Source: Rhizopus sp. PT2906 (Eukaryota > Mucoromycota > Mucoromycetes > Mucorales > Rhizopodaceae). Taken from it: DNA of 64,000 nt. Positions within the stretch are counted from its first letter, which is position 1. The number at the start of each line of letters is the position of its first letter. The stretch is from positions 42,014 to 106,013 of the forward strand of contig JAMYHX010000099.1 of the NCBI GenBank assembly GCA_025529335.1. Reading direction: 5' to 3'. Below, piece after piece: positions 22,177 to 33,475 of the stretch. The position numbers and the translations under genes are program-made. The notes below the pieces were generated by a model, which ran no database searches, had not been told where the DNA came from, and saw only the letters and a program-made list of their open reading frames with translations.

Positions 22177-22730
22177 TTTATATAAAAAGTAAAGAACAAG
22201 AAAAAAAAAAAAGAAAAGAAAAAAAGATAAAAGAGCGTGTAGACTGCATGCTTAAATCATCATGAATTAAAACTCAGACGAGGCAATTGGCGCAAAGGAG
22301 AGACAGACAGCTTTGGTAAAAGGTACTTGCTGACATACTATCTTATGACCCCACCCTTTTTGCCAGCTGATATCCTACCTTTCACTGCCCAGTTGATCTA
22401 TTTTTTTTTTCTTTGCTGTCATTCATATACAATAAATAAATAAAAAAAGAATGACCCTGATAACACGATCCTATATAATTCTTTGACAATGATAAGAAAC
22501 TATAAACCCTCTATTTCTTCAACTCGATTTAACAAATCAACGCTCATTAAAGTCATAATAATCTGTTATGTGCAACATCAGATAAAGAGTCTTATTGTAT
22601 ACTGTTGGCATATAAACTGATGAATCTCTTTTGTTCCCTCCTTTGTTACACGAATTGAGTTGTAAAAAAAAGGAGCATCACACACAATTGATATTTATAT
22701 ATATTTTGTTCATCTCTCTTATTGTTTGAC
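22177..22730. promoter_or_regulatory. Divergent intergenic region of YPT1 and the Afi1-like gene
   Basis: 554 bp between divergent starts. It includes an A/G-rich run after the YPT1 start and a T-rich run before 22731. No coding exon seen; promoters of both genes should lie here. Confidence 0.4.
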
Positions 22731-25046
22731 ATGAGCAAACATGTTGAATACATTCTATTGGCGGAATTCGATATTGACAAAGGTGCTTCTCTAAAGCATC
22801 AATATCCAACAGAGACAGGAACAGACGAACAGTAAGAAAGAAAGGAAGAAAGAAAAAAAGACTAACAGTAATAAAGTATCTTGTCTGAACTCATGTTGCC
22901 TGATGGTGCTCATTTACGTGCTGAAGATTGGACCATCTTTTGTTTGAATCAACTCACACCTGTCCCTGAACAAGAAATAGATCAAGAACGGAAAAGTCCC
23001 TTACTTTATGTATTAAACTTGGTGAGAACAAAGCATGACGCGACAGCACGAAGGTATGTGCTTATCTATTTTTACTTTTATATATTGACTTGTCAATGTT
23101 AGAGGTGCCATGGTAAAAGCAATGGCTATCTGTACTAGACATCAATATCTTCATATATACAAAGTATAAAAAGCTCACTATCATTTGATTTTTTTTACTG
23201 ATCCACAGCATCCTTTTTTTAGCCTGTGCTTTTATTAGCAATGGAAAAATACTTTGAAAATCCATGCGTAGACATTTTGGAATCACTGTATAAGGCAGTC
23301 AATTCAATGGATCTATCGAGGATGCCCAAGTTCACTTGGCATGAAAGACAGATTTTGAGAGCATCAGATAATAAAACCATGTTTGAAGAAATGTTTGTGG
23401 ATGATACAACTGTAGATGATATCGATGTCCTGGAAGATACCGAATTCAATAGACAGCGAAGAGGAACCTATATCGATCTTACTTCTGGAAGTGTAAGAGA
23501 GCAAATACCCACATTAAGTAAAGATAGGCACTTTTTCGAAACAAAGATAGAATATGAGGGCATCAAATTGCCTATCAAAATTCCTCTCACAGTCAATGAC
23601 GAAGAAGTAGGCGATGTAAGTTATAGAGAAAAAAAAAGGGGGGGGGAGGAACATACTAATGATTTGAGATAAAGTTTTCAGTGATAAAGCTTATCAACAC
23701 ATTTACACCCAGTCCCAACCATTCAGGTTCACCTAATCCACACCACCCTCATCTAGACAGTTCCGGACCTTACACTCATCCGATCATGCTTTTATTGAAC
23801 GCATTATTAACACAAAAGCGAATCATCTTTTTGGGCCACGGACATCCATCAGGTGAAGTAGCAAACTATGTCTTGGCAGCTTGTGCTTTAGGCAGTGGAT
23901 GTGGTACAGTCTTACGAGGGTTTACAGAACGAGCGTTTCCTTACACAAATTTGACAAGTGTGGATGATTTATTAAAATGGTAATTGTTTATTTATTTATT
24001 TATTTATACATCAGAGATCTTATTGCTACTATCTAGTCCTGGATTCATTGCTGGTGTGACCAATCCTACATATGAGGAACATACCAGTTGGTGGGACGTG
24101 CTCTGTAATATAAGCACCGGTAAGATCACGGTGAGTAAAGATATCAATTCGACTAGCCCTGTGTCCAGTCGAAAGGGATCGATTGCAGCATCTATCGCAG
24201 ACGATGTATCTTCATTCAGTTCATTATCGCTTGGCCGTACTTCAAGTATGGGCTCATTTAATAAACAACAACAACCTCAACAGCCCCAGCAGCAGCAGAC
24301 CTCAGCAGCGATGTCACTGGTGCAAGAAGAAAAGAAAGACTCAGATGCAGAGTTTATGCAAGACGTCATGGCAGCCATTCAAGCACATTATGGAGAAACT
24401 TCGATTCGTGCCAAGTTTCAGGATTATGTATTCCGCTTTGTGCGATTAGCTGCTCTTTATGAGGAACAGGTATATCATCAAACAAAGATAGGGTACGGAT
24501 CCAAGGACACAGTGCTTGGGTATGGACCTGTGTTTGTAGATGAAACAGCCAAGCAAAGAGAACTGGCTGCCAATGCGAGTCGAATCGAAGGATGGAGACA
24601 GACGATTTCCTATAAATATTACCAAAGGGACTTGGCCACTCGACTAGAGAACTCTTGTATTAAAAACCTAGATGTCTATCACCAGATCACTAAACTGAAA
24701 CGACTCAAGCACATACCAGATAATGAAATACATGCCATCTATGAAGCGTTTCTTCATAATATCGTCACCCATCGTCAAATGATTGAGGTTCGTTTTTATA
24801 TGAATATTAATCTTTAATAACACATTATTATAGTTTTTATCATTTTTGCCTCAACATCAAGGAGGTCTAGCACCACTTGGAGTAGGCTTATTTCACTCAA
24901 ATCCATTGGTTCGAAAGCAAGCACTTGAGTTATTTCGTAGATTAGAACGTAGTCCAGTAGGAATCAAGTTCATTCAGGGTCTATCAAGATTTCAAAAAAT
25001 AGCTTATGAAAGACAATCCGCTTCCTATACCAATCATACACAATAA
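22731..25046 (+). CDS. AFI1: Afi1/Mesa-like DENN-type protein
   Basis: Seven exons: 22731-22831, 22877-23053, 23103-23163, 23223-23615, 23675-23979, 24037-24787, 24834-25046; 666 residues. The N-terminus (YILLAEFDIDKGASLKHQYP, ELMLPDGAHLRAEDWTIFCL) matches the Afi1 docking domain. A central part has IMLLLNALLTQKRIIFLGHG and CGTVLRGFTERAFPY, followed by PGFIAGVTNPTYEEH, as in DENN-fold (SPA) proteins. Yeast Afi1 binds GTP-loaded Arf3 and helps polarised growth and bud-site patterning. A Ser/Gln-rich low-complexity insert (including a Gln/Pro run near 24265) sits between conserved blocks. Starts divergently from YPT1 and ends 91 bp before the RFC subunit gene on the same strand. Confidence 0.86.
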
Positions 25047-25137
25047 AATTTAAACTCACATTTATAAACGCGCTCTATTTTTTTGTGTGTGTGCGCGCGC
25101 GTTACTTTTTTTTTTTTTTTTTTTTTTTTTGACTCCA

Positions 25138-26402
25138 ATGAGCTTTTTTCAACCAAAGAATGCGACATCAACAGGCAAAATTGATAGAAAAGAACTATTA
25201 AAAAAGACACAACCATGGGTTGAGAAATAGTAAGTGCGAGAGATCTTTTTTTTTAAAAAAAAAGGTTTAATTGAGCTTTATAAAGTCGACCCAAGTCTAT
25301 GGATGACATTGCTTCACAAGAACAAGCTGTTTTAGTATTAAAGAAAGCACTTCAATCTGATAATGTAAAGCATTAAAAAACATGTGAAAAACGTTGCTAA
25401 TCCGATACAATAGCTTCCTCATTTACTCTTTTATGGTCCTCCTGGTACTGGTAAAACCTCAACCATCTTGGCATTAGCACATGAACTCTATGGACCTCAG
25501 CTGATGAAATCTCGTGTACTTGAATTAAACGCTTCGGACGAAAGAGGTATCGCAGTTATTCGTGAAAAAGTGAAGGATTTCTCAAGGACGACAGTAACAA
25601 GTAAAGTGAGGTAATGACATTAAAAAGCAAAGAAAGAGAGAGAAAAACATGTATGAAAACGATTCATGTATAGTGGATATCCTTGTCCTCCATACAAGAT
25701 TGTTATTTTGGATGAAGCTGATTCAATGACAAAAGATGCTCAATCCGCCTTACGTCGAACCATGGAAACATATTCTACTACTACACGATTCTGTATTGTA
25801 TGCAATTATGTGAGCCGGTAAATAGAAAGAAAGAAAGAAAAAATAAAGAACTAATAGCTTTCGATAGTATCATTGAACCCATCACATCTCGCTGTGCCAA
25901 GTTTAGATTTAAATCACTTCCTATTGAAGATATACAGTCTCGTTTAGAAATGATATGTCTAGAGGAAGGTGTCAATCTTGCAGCCAATACGATGCAGACA
26001 CTGATTCAATGTTCAGGAGGAGATTTACGAAAGGCAATCACTTTCTTACAGAGTGGATATAACTTACAAGGCAACAAACCGATTACACCCAGCATGATTA
26101 ATGAAATGGCAGGCAAGATTCCTGATGACATAATCAGACAGTGTATAGAGGCTTGGTCTTCAAATGATATCAACGAGATACAAAAGGTCATTCAGAACGC
26201 AATGAATGAAGGATACTCTGGAGAGAATTTGCTAATCCAATTACACGAAGAGATCATTCAAGATCAAAACCTGACAACATTACAGAAAGCTCAAATATCA
26301 CAAATCCTGTCTACGGTCGATATCGATCTTGTCCAAGGAGCGGATGAACATTTACAAGTACTTAATTTGATGGCTCAGGTTGCTTCTATCGCTGCCAGTT
26401 AA
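25138..26402 (+). CDS. RFC2: Replication factor C small subunit (human RFC4 / yeast Rfc2 type)
   Basis: Five exons: 25138-25229, 25286-25364, 25414-25610, 25674-25817, 25868-26402; 348 residues. AAA+ clamp-loader features: WVEKYRPKSMDDIASQ (RFC box), LFYGPPGTGKTS (Walker A), VILDEADSMTKDAQ (Walker B), ALRRTMETYS, and EPITSRCAKFRFK with the SRC arginine-finger motif; then the C-terminal collar domain. RFC loads PCNA onto primed DNA in replication and repair. The phrase FFQPK before the RFC box and the overall layout favour the Rfc2/RFC4 subunit over Rfc3-5, though exact subunit identity is inferred. An unusually long poly-T run precedes the start. Convergent with the zinc-finger gene, 18 bp between stops. 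Confidence 0.93.
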
Positions 26403-26420
26403 TAAACCCATCGATTTTTT

Positions 26421-27269
26421 TTATTCAGTGTCCATCGCGCTGTCTTTTTTCTTCTTCCTTTGTCTTTTTCGCAATATTGGCTTTGTCGGACGACCGAATG
26501 ATATGGTTTGAGGTATCTTTAGTTTTTGGTTGAACTCTTGAGCTAATGCATCCATTGGATCTTGTTTGGAACTATTCTTTCGTTTTGACTTCTTGTCTAC
26601 ATCCATCTCTATTGCCTCTCTTTGTTTCAATCTCCTCTTGTTCTTCTTGTCCCTTTTTTTTAATTGTTCAAAGGTGAGTGTCCCTGTAAAGACCAAGTCA
26701 AAGGGGAAATGTTTTGGGTATTTGTGTTTGTCTATAAGGTGTAGTCTACGCATTTTGGGTGTTGAGAAATATTTGGAGCAAGTTTCCACATAACATTTAT
26801 GCTTCAAAAAAAAAGAAAGATCAACACACGTGTATAGATATATAATCAGACTTACGATCTTGCCGCCCCTTTCTTTTTGAAGCTTCAAAAGCACATTGTG
26901 TAATTCGTCCAGGTGCAATTTTAACCATTCTGCTCCTGGGAATATCTTTTGACAGATAGAACAGACGTTGGCATGTTTTGACTCATAATGATATTCATAA
27001 GCTGTAATATTTGAAAACTCGAGCCGGCATGGATCGCAACGAATGGATTTAGATCTACACATGGGGTAATTAACAAAAAATAATCATTACAATGTAATAA
27101 ATATTTACTGTGATAAAGCTGCTGCTGCTTCTTGCTGAATCATCTCAATCTCATGTTCGTTATGTGCTTCCTTCTTTAACCAGTACGCTCGAAGTGCAAT
27201 ATTGCCTTCTTCAAAAAAGGGATCATTAGGTAAATAGATTCGTTTGGTAGGTCTATAAATGGTAGACAT
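26421..27269 (-). CDS. ZNF511-like C2H2 zinc-finger protein
   Basis: Three exons: 27269-27109, 27054-26856, 26801-26421; 246 residues. The N-terminus (FRPT-like start, then NDPFFEEGNIALRAY) leads into three finger units: CDPCRLEF...YHYESKH, CSICQKIFP...HLDELH and CYVETCSKYF...HLIDKHKYP. The spacing and the DKHKYPKHFPFDLVF ending are typical of the ZNF511 family of conserved but poorly characterised eukaryotic proteins. The C-terminus is Lys/Arg-rich and likely nuclear. Divergent from MND1, with only 82 bp between start codons. Confidence 0.85.
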
Positions 27270-27351
27270 TTAAAGTAATAAAAAAAAAAAAAAAAAGAAA
27301 CGCGAGGGTGCGCGCTCGCGCAGTTTTCTCTCTTATTTTCTATTCTTCAAC
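27270..27351. promoter_or_regulatory. Very short divergent promoter region (ZNF511-like / MND1)
   Basis: Only 82 bp lie between two divergent start codons. It contains an A-run next to the zinc-finger start and a GC-rich palindrome-like patch (GTGCGCGCTCGCGC around 27308), a strong contrast with the AT-rich surroundings. Confidence 0.5.
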
Positions 27352-28229
27352 ATGGTAATGTTGTCATTTCGAATGTATGCATTATTCATTAAAGCTTTAA
27401 ATTAGCCACCCAAAGGACTTTCGCTTGACGAGAAACGTAAAAGGATCCAAAAGATATTTCACGAATCGGCAAGTAGTAAACACAAGCTTAATATTTATGC
27501 ATGAGTTTTAATTTTTTTTATTGCTGTGTAGGGTGAATTTTATCAGTTAAAAGACATTGAAAAAATAGGCCCTAAAAAGGGTGTTGGTATGTTGTATACA
27601 GAGAATGAGTTCATGCTGAGACTTATTGTTCATATAGTTGCACAGTCTGTAAAGGATGTTTTGATGAGCTTAGTGGATGATGGTTTAGTGACAATGGATA
27701 AGATTGGTACATCAAATTATTTTTGGTCCTATCCATCTGCTGCCCTCCAATTGGTACAAAAGAATATAACGATACTAAGTTATTTATCTTTATTGGATTA
27801 GGGTAAAAATAAGCTTAAAGATTTACAAGCTAGTCTGGAGAAAGAAAAGGCGAAACAACAAAGATTACAAGAAGAAATTGGAGAAGCCAAGGAGACAAGA
27901 GAAGATACAGATGAGCGAGCTGAATTATTAAAAGAATTGGCAGAATTAAAGGCAAAAAATAAAGAATTGATGAATGAGTTACAGAAATATAAAGAAAATG
28001 ACCCTGTCTTGTTTGAAAAGAAAGGTTTAAAAGACACTTTCTTTAAACAAACAAATCTCTAATTGCTATTTCTATAGAAAAAGCAGCCGCTATAGCCAAA
28101 GAAGCAGCCAATCGATGGACAGAGAGCATTTGGGAAATAGAATCCTATTGTGTTAAAAAGTTTAATATGGATCGTACTGCATTTGAACAAAATTTTGGTA
28201 TTCCTGAAGACTTTGATGTACTGAATTAA
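27352..28229 (+). CDS. MND1: Meiotic nuclear division protein 1
   Basis: Six exons: 27352-27354, 27406-27468, 27532-27586, 27638-27753, 27802-28024, 28078-28229; 203 residues. Mnd1 pairs with Hop2 and stimulates Dmc1/Rad51 strand invasion in meiotic recombination. The N-terminal winged helix reads KGLSLDEKRKRIQKIFHE, FYQLKDIEKIGPKKGV, then SLVDDGLVTMDKIGTSNYFW; a long coiled coil follows (LQEEIGEAKETRED...), then EAANRWTESIWEIESYCVKKF. Exon 1 is only the ATG. The second intron uses a GC donor (GCAAGT), the only choice that restores the conserved ESGEFYQLKD. Its presence suggests meiotic machinery in this organism. Confidence 0.93.
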
Positions 28230-28403
28230 AAATAAAGGCTGATGCATTCATCACACAGGGAACCATTGAATAGCTTGTTTAAAGCATCTATTATTTTACA
28301 TCTTAAAGGTTTGATTTATAAAGAAACGGATAATATAGGACACATCTTAAATGTTTACAGAAAGCATGATTATGATCTTTAACGATCCGAGAATCATTTG
28401 TTT

Positions 28404-30302
28404 TTATTGAGATTTATTGTCTTCCTTTACAATATCCATTTCCTGCAACACCCGTAGCCATTCTGTACCTGCTTCTTTTCTCATCGCTTCAATCTTTTTT
28501 CTAAAGGCGTCAGTTTTTGGTTTTGATCCGTCTTCTACAGGTGCTTTACTACGCTTCGATTTAACCGAGGCTGCTCTGCGCGCCTTTGTCGCTGTCGATG
28601 CTACTTCCTGTTGCACAGAATCTTCCAATTCTGCTAATCGATGCACATGTTTACCTGGTTCAACATTGGAAGCAAACGTGGGTGGATCAATTGCATTTTG
28701 TCCCAGTCGAATCATTCGTTTATTGCCTTTACTCTTTGCTCTTGCCAGCTTAGTATTATGCTCATTATTTTCTTTACTATGATCAGGGCAGCTCTGGACA
28801 GCAGCCGGTGGTGTGCTATTATGGATCATGGGTTCGCTCGTGATACGTCTCTTTTCGACAAATGTTGGTTTGCTACCATCTAATTCGATATCTAAATCAC
28901 ACTTTTTGAACATGGAGAATATGTTCACTCTGTAATCAGGCTACAAAATATTAACAATCCAGGAGGACTAATATTTTTTTTAAAAAAAACTCCTTCTTAC
29001 TTGAACCTTTGTAAACGGGTTGCCTTCTACCCAAATATCGTAAATATTAGGCAACGAAGTCAATCGACCAATTTCGGCAGCATCGTCAATTCGATTATCT
29101 CTCACATCCAGTCTCTCCAATGCCCACAGCCGATCCAAGCCAGCGAGCAAAGTCAGACGATTTCCTCTCAAGTCGAGTTCTTGTATATTTCCCAATACGG
29201 TATTGATGCCCGTGGTGAAAGAGATCATGTTATAAGACAAGTTTAGGCTGCATAAATTGTACAAGGCCGATAATGCAGCTGGGACGTCAATCAGGAGATT
29301 ACTTGATAAATTCAAATGGGTCACTGATCGAATATACTGTACAGGCTCTACTTCCAATGTGGTGATGCTGTTATCTGCTAATGACAGCATCTTGAGCTGT
29401 GGCCACTCTCTGTCACCGACCACGTCGGCAGCATCATCCACATGTCCATTCTTCAAGACGAGGCTGATCAACTGCTGACTTAGCGTAGGCCATGACTCGA
29501 TGATGCTTGGATGAATATGGTTTAGTTCCAGATAGGACAGATTTTTAAAGGAACGGAGGGGCAGCGCAAGTGAGCCGTCCAAAGGTATAGGTTTCTCGTA
29601 TCCTCGAATGACGCGCTGTCCGCTTCGTGTCACGCCGTTTTGGGTATCTAGGCTCATATGGAGCTTCAGCGCGGTTACTCGAGAAAAGTATCGATGAATA
29701 AACACAATGTCTTCGTGCAATGGCCTCTCTTGCTTGGCTTGTTTCGACCATAGCTGCCAGCCGGTCGAAAAGGATAATGTAGACATCACAGAGCTTATGG
29801 ACGAAGCTATCGAAGGTGCCTTACCCGCCGACTGGGTCGTTTCGGTTTCGACTAACCCGTGCTCTTCTGGAACTGGTAACTGAGTGTCTTCGAGGCCAAG
29901 GTATTCAAACTGAACGAGAAGAAAATATAAATAGTGGATATCTAGTGTCAGACTTGAACGAAGTGGCATGTAAGGTGTGTTTGACAGACTGGTCGCATTC
30001 GGTGAGGCAGCAGCAAGTAGAGACATGTAAGGAAATATGTGTGAAGTCGGTCGCGAGCCTGTGCTGCTTTGAGTGCTACTGCGCCTTTTCTCTGTTGTCT
30101 GTTGTTGTTGCTGTGTCCATAAGGAAGATACTGCCTTCAAAAGGCCGCTTTCTTCTTTTATCGATTCTGGTTCTGCTACGGTGTGTCCTGCATCTGTAAT
30201 AGAAGTAAAATTAGGCTGAGATGATAATAATCTATGCTCATTTGCTTCCAAATAGTGTCTCAACGTTCGAATGAATTGCTCTCCAGTGACTGACGTTGAC
30301 AT
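28404..30302 (-). CDS. Leucine-rich repeat protein (STK11IP/nischarin-like)
   Basis: Exons 30302-29001 and 28940-28404; 612 residues. The N-terminal 200 residues are Ser/Thr/Gln-rich with a conserved-looking start (EQFIRTLRHYLEANE). From about residue 250 to 430 there are leucine-rich repeats: LSYLELNHIHPSII, LKMLSLADNSITTL, VTHLNLSSNLLIDVP, LCSLNLSYNMISF, IQELDLRGNRLTLL, LERLDVRDNRIDD, ending with IYDIWVEGNPFTK, an SDS22-like cap. The C-terminus is basic and ends in a coiled region (FRKKIEAMRKEAG). The overall plan resembles the STK11IP-like proteins of fungi; function not established. Its 3' end is convergent with MND1 (174 bp). Confidence 0.75.
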
Positions 30303-30565
30303 TTTATGTTGAACAAAGGTAAATAAAAATAGGAAAAAGAAAAAAAAAAGTGATACTCGGTTCGCTTACGGGACTTTTAAAAATATAATGATGTTGCAGC
30401 CATTTTTGTAACATCCAAACTTATCACACACGCACACACACACACACATATATATACACGTACTAGTTGTAGCTGTTGTCGCTGTTGTTGTTGTTGCTGT
30501 TGTTATAAGACAGAGAATTTAGATTGAATATATTTTTTATTCAAGTTTGTGTAAAAATAAAGAGC

Positions 30566-31112
30566 TTATTTTTCTTCACCAGTGGCACGAGCTATAGGAA
30601 AAAGCATATGAGTACATACATTTCTGTCGAATTAAAGTAAAAACTTACTGTAGATAACTTGAGAGTGGTGACGAGAAATAGGCTTGATCAAACCTTGAGA
30701 TTCAAGTTCACGGATGGCAATACGAGCCAAGGAGCCATTCAACTTGAGACGGTCAACCAAGACAGATTGAGAAATGAGCTTGTAGGTAGGAACTTCCTTG
30801 AACAAACGTTCGTAAGTGGGCTTATCGAGGACGACCAAGTTGTTGGCCTTGTCCTTGACCTTCTTAGCAGACCACTTCTTCTTGGCCTTCTTTCCACCGG
30901 AGGATGAGGTGGGCTTAGCAGCAGCGTCCTTCTTTGCCTAATGATGTATAATTAAGTATTGATTACGCATGTCATATTTCCAAGGGACATTTTTTTTTCT
31001 CTCCAAATTCACGTTCCATCCACACATCCATACATCATCATCCATCAATCCATCCATCACATACTCTCTCTTCTTTTGTCCCTTGAACTCAAGTGTTGTG
31101 TTGACTTACCAT
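30566..31112 (-). CDS. RPS25: 40S ribosomal protein eS25
   Basis: Three exons: 31112-31110 (ATG only), 30937-30649, 30591-30566; 105 residues. The protein starts MAKKDAAAKPTSS with a Lys-rich N-terminus (KKAKKKWSAKKVKDK), then the winged-helix part with YERLFKEVPTYKLIS and LVDRLKLNGSLARIAIREL, and ends YTRATGEEK. eS25 lies near the head of the small subunit and is needed for several IRES types in other organisms. The first intron (172 nt) is about three times longer than most here, as is common for ribosomal protein genes in fungi. The frequent use of AAG, TTG and CGT is as expected for a highly expressed gene. Confidence 0.97.
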
Positions 31113-31604
31113 TTGGATGTATTGAGGAAGATTTCAAAATAGCTGCCCTGTTTATCTCAATTATACCCACTCTCTCTCTCACCTCTCACTCTCCTCTCCC
31201 ACTCTCTCCGAACCAAGCCAAATTGAATTACCGACAATGACACCTTTTTTTTTTTTTTTTTGGTCAAGAGCTGTCAATCTTGAAAAAATTGAAGTCCAAG
31301 TGAGTATCAAGCCTTGTTTAGAGAATAATACAATAAGACAAAACAAGATAAAAAAAGATGAAAAGAAGGATATGCATTTATTTCTGTGCATATTTATATT
31401 GAATGCATATGCGTTTTGAGATAGAAAAAACAATTTATTACAGTATGGATTCAATACAAACCTATATATTCTTTTAAGAGGGTTTCGTTGTCATGGATAT
31501 ATAGTTGCTATGCATTGACATTTATCATGAGCAGGATTTATTTCATTTGATACCTTTGAAATATCCAAGAGAAATATTTTTTCCCTTCTTTAAAAAAGTT
31601 CGGA
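31113..31604. promoter_or_regulatory. Divergent intergenic region of RPS25 and GWT1
   Basis: 492 bp between divergent starts. A CT-rich block at about 31165-31210 lies just upstream of the RPS25 start, as expected for a strong ribosomal-protein promoter. The open frame at 31237 has no recognisable motif and starts in a T-run; no exon is called. Confidence 0.4.
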
Positions 31605-33167
31605 ATGGTGGAAATTAGTGAAGAGGGATACAAGTTAGCCAAAGAAGCTCATGTTTCGAATTGTACAGGCGGAACAATTCATGAGATCTTTGACATTGGC
31701 ATCATCATCTTGGCAAGTTTAGAAAAATAAGAAATGATTAGATGAATAGTAATAATCTACCAAATATACAGATTTCGCATCATGTTTGGAATGTGTTGGT
31801 CAAGTCCAAAAGGATCAACCCTGATTCTTTTCTTGCTCAGTTTATGATTTATGTAGTTCCTCTACTCTCTCTTCAGACGTGGGCTTCTAGCTATGGTTAT
31901 ATTGCTATTTTTGTTGGAAAGAGTTTTATCTTTTATCAAATACTCAAGTCATTAAAGCAAGAACCATTAAAGAAAATGGATACCAAGAGTACCTATCGAC
32001 CCTTTTTAACCATTTATCGTGCTGGCCTAATGTTGATGACATGCATGGATATCCTAGCAGTTGATTTTCAATTCTACCCTCGTCGATTTGCCAAAGTAGA
32101 AACATTTGGAATCTCTCTGGTATATAAAATATACATGTATTATTTGAATGATAATACTTATACATGTCTAAAGATGGATCTTGGCGTAGGTTCCTTTGTC
32201 TTTTCATCTGGCGTTGTCGCAGCGAGATCTTATCTGAATCACCGTCAACCTGGTCTGATGAAGGCTCTCCGATCTGGGCTTGTCATTCTTGTACTAGGTT
32301 TTGCAAGATTATTTTTGACCAAGAGCGTAAATTATCAAGAGCATGTGTCCGAATACGGATTGCACTGGAACTTTTTTTTCACACTTGGCTTTTTACCGCC
32401 CATGGTGACCTTGCTGGGCTTCTTGAGGAAGCGTATGCCATTTGCTGTACCTGCGTTTGCTATTATCATCGGCTATCAGTATGCGCTCAACCAGGGCTTG
32501 CAGGACTGGATATTGAATGCACCTCGTACAGACGTGATTAGCGCTAATAAGGAAGGTATTTGTAGCTTCATGGGGTATCTTTCTATATTCATGTTTGGTC
32601 TTCAATGTGGTGAAATTCTCTTTCAAAAGAGTCTTTCTGAACCTGCTAAACAAAAAAAGATGCTCATCATTGGTTATATCTCTTCTCTAGCCTTTGTCGG
32701 TTTAAGCTATCTATGGTCATGGTTACAACCTGGGTTTGGTATATCTCGTCGTATGGTAGGTCCAAGTTGCACATCACTCCTTTTTTTCTTATTTATATTT
32801 ATATCTGAAAGGCCAATCTACCTTATGTGCTATGTGTTGCATCTTTAAATATCTACTTGATTACTACTTCTATGGCAATAGAATTATTAGTTATTGAACA
32901 AAAGCAGCCAGGACTATTAGAAGCTATTAATGCCAATGGCCTTTTTACGTTTTTACTGGTAAATAGAATACATACACACACACAAATGAACTCAGTCACT
33001 AATGTCAAATTAAGGCCAATGTATTAACAGGACTTGTTAACTTGAGTATGCGTACATTATATATGAACACTATCAATTCATTTATAGTCAATCTTTGCTA
33101 CATGTTAATTGTCGCCTTGATCCCTTGGTTCATGTGGACAAGGCTTCATATCCAACTCAAGATTTAG
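31605..33167 (+). CDS. GWT1: GPI inositol acyltransferase Gwt1/PI-GW
   Basis: Five exons: 31605-31712, 31772-32119, 32174-32755, 32812-32958, 33015-33167; 445 residues. It is a multi-pass ER enzyme that acylates the inositol of GlcN-PI in GPI-anchor synthesis and is the target of the antifungal manogepix. Family motifs: N-terminal AHVSNCTGGTIHEI, then YRAGLMLMTCMDILAVDF and FPRRFAKVETFG-like (here FYPRRFAKVETFGISL), MDLGVGSFVFSSGVV, VSEYGLHWNFFFTLGF, and SANKEGICSFMGYLSIF. The first intron has a GC donor (GCAAGT). The second (54 nt) is in frame without stops, so it is hidden inside an open frame, but removing it joins GISL to MDLGVG as in homologues. Followed by CHD1, 308 bp away. Confidence 0.94.
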
Positions 33168-33475
33168 AGAATAAGAGATCTCTTTTTAATTACCCCCCAC
33201 GTTCATATAATTACATAGACCATCTTTTTATATATAAAAAGTACATAAAGAGAGAAAGAGAGAGAACGATTCATTCTATGAAAGAGAGCTCTTTACACAT
33301 CTATAAATTTAAAATTTCGTTTTGTTTATAAGCCCTTTTTTTTTCCTCTTTATATTTTTTTTATTTTATATTTTTTTACGCATTCATAAAAAGAGAGCAG
33401 ATCTATTCAATCTATATTCCTTATTTATATTTCCTATCTCTCTCTTCTCTTATATCTCTTTCTTATATACATAAA
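33168..33475. other. Spacer between GWT1 and CHD1
   Basis: Polypyrimidine-rich AT DNA (long T and CT runs at 33335-33470), the likely CHD1 promoter and 5' leader. No coding exon. Confidence 0.4.

Noticed and set aside
31237..31419. 60-codon frame upstream of GWT1
   Set aside because: Begins in a T-run and has no motif; lies in the divergent promoter region.
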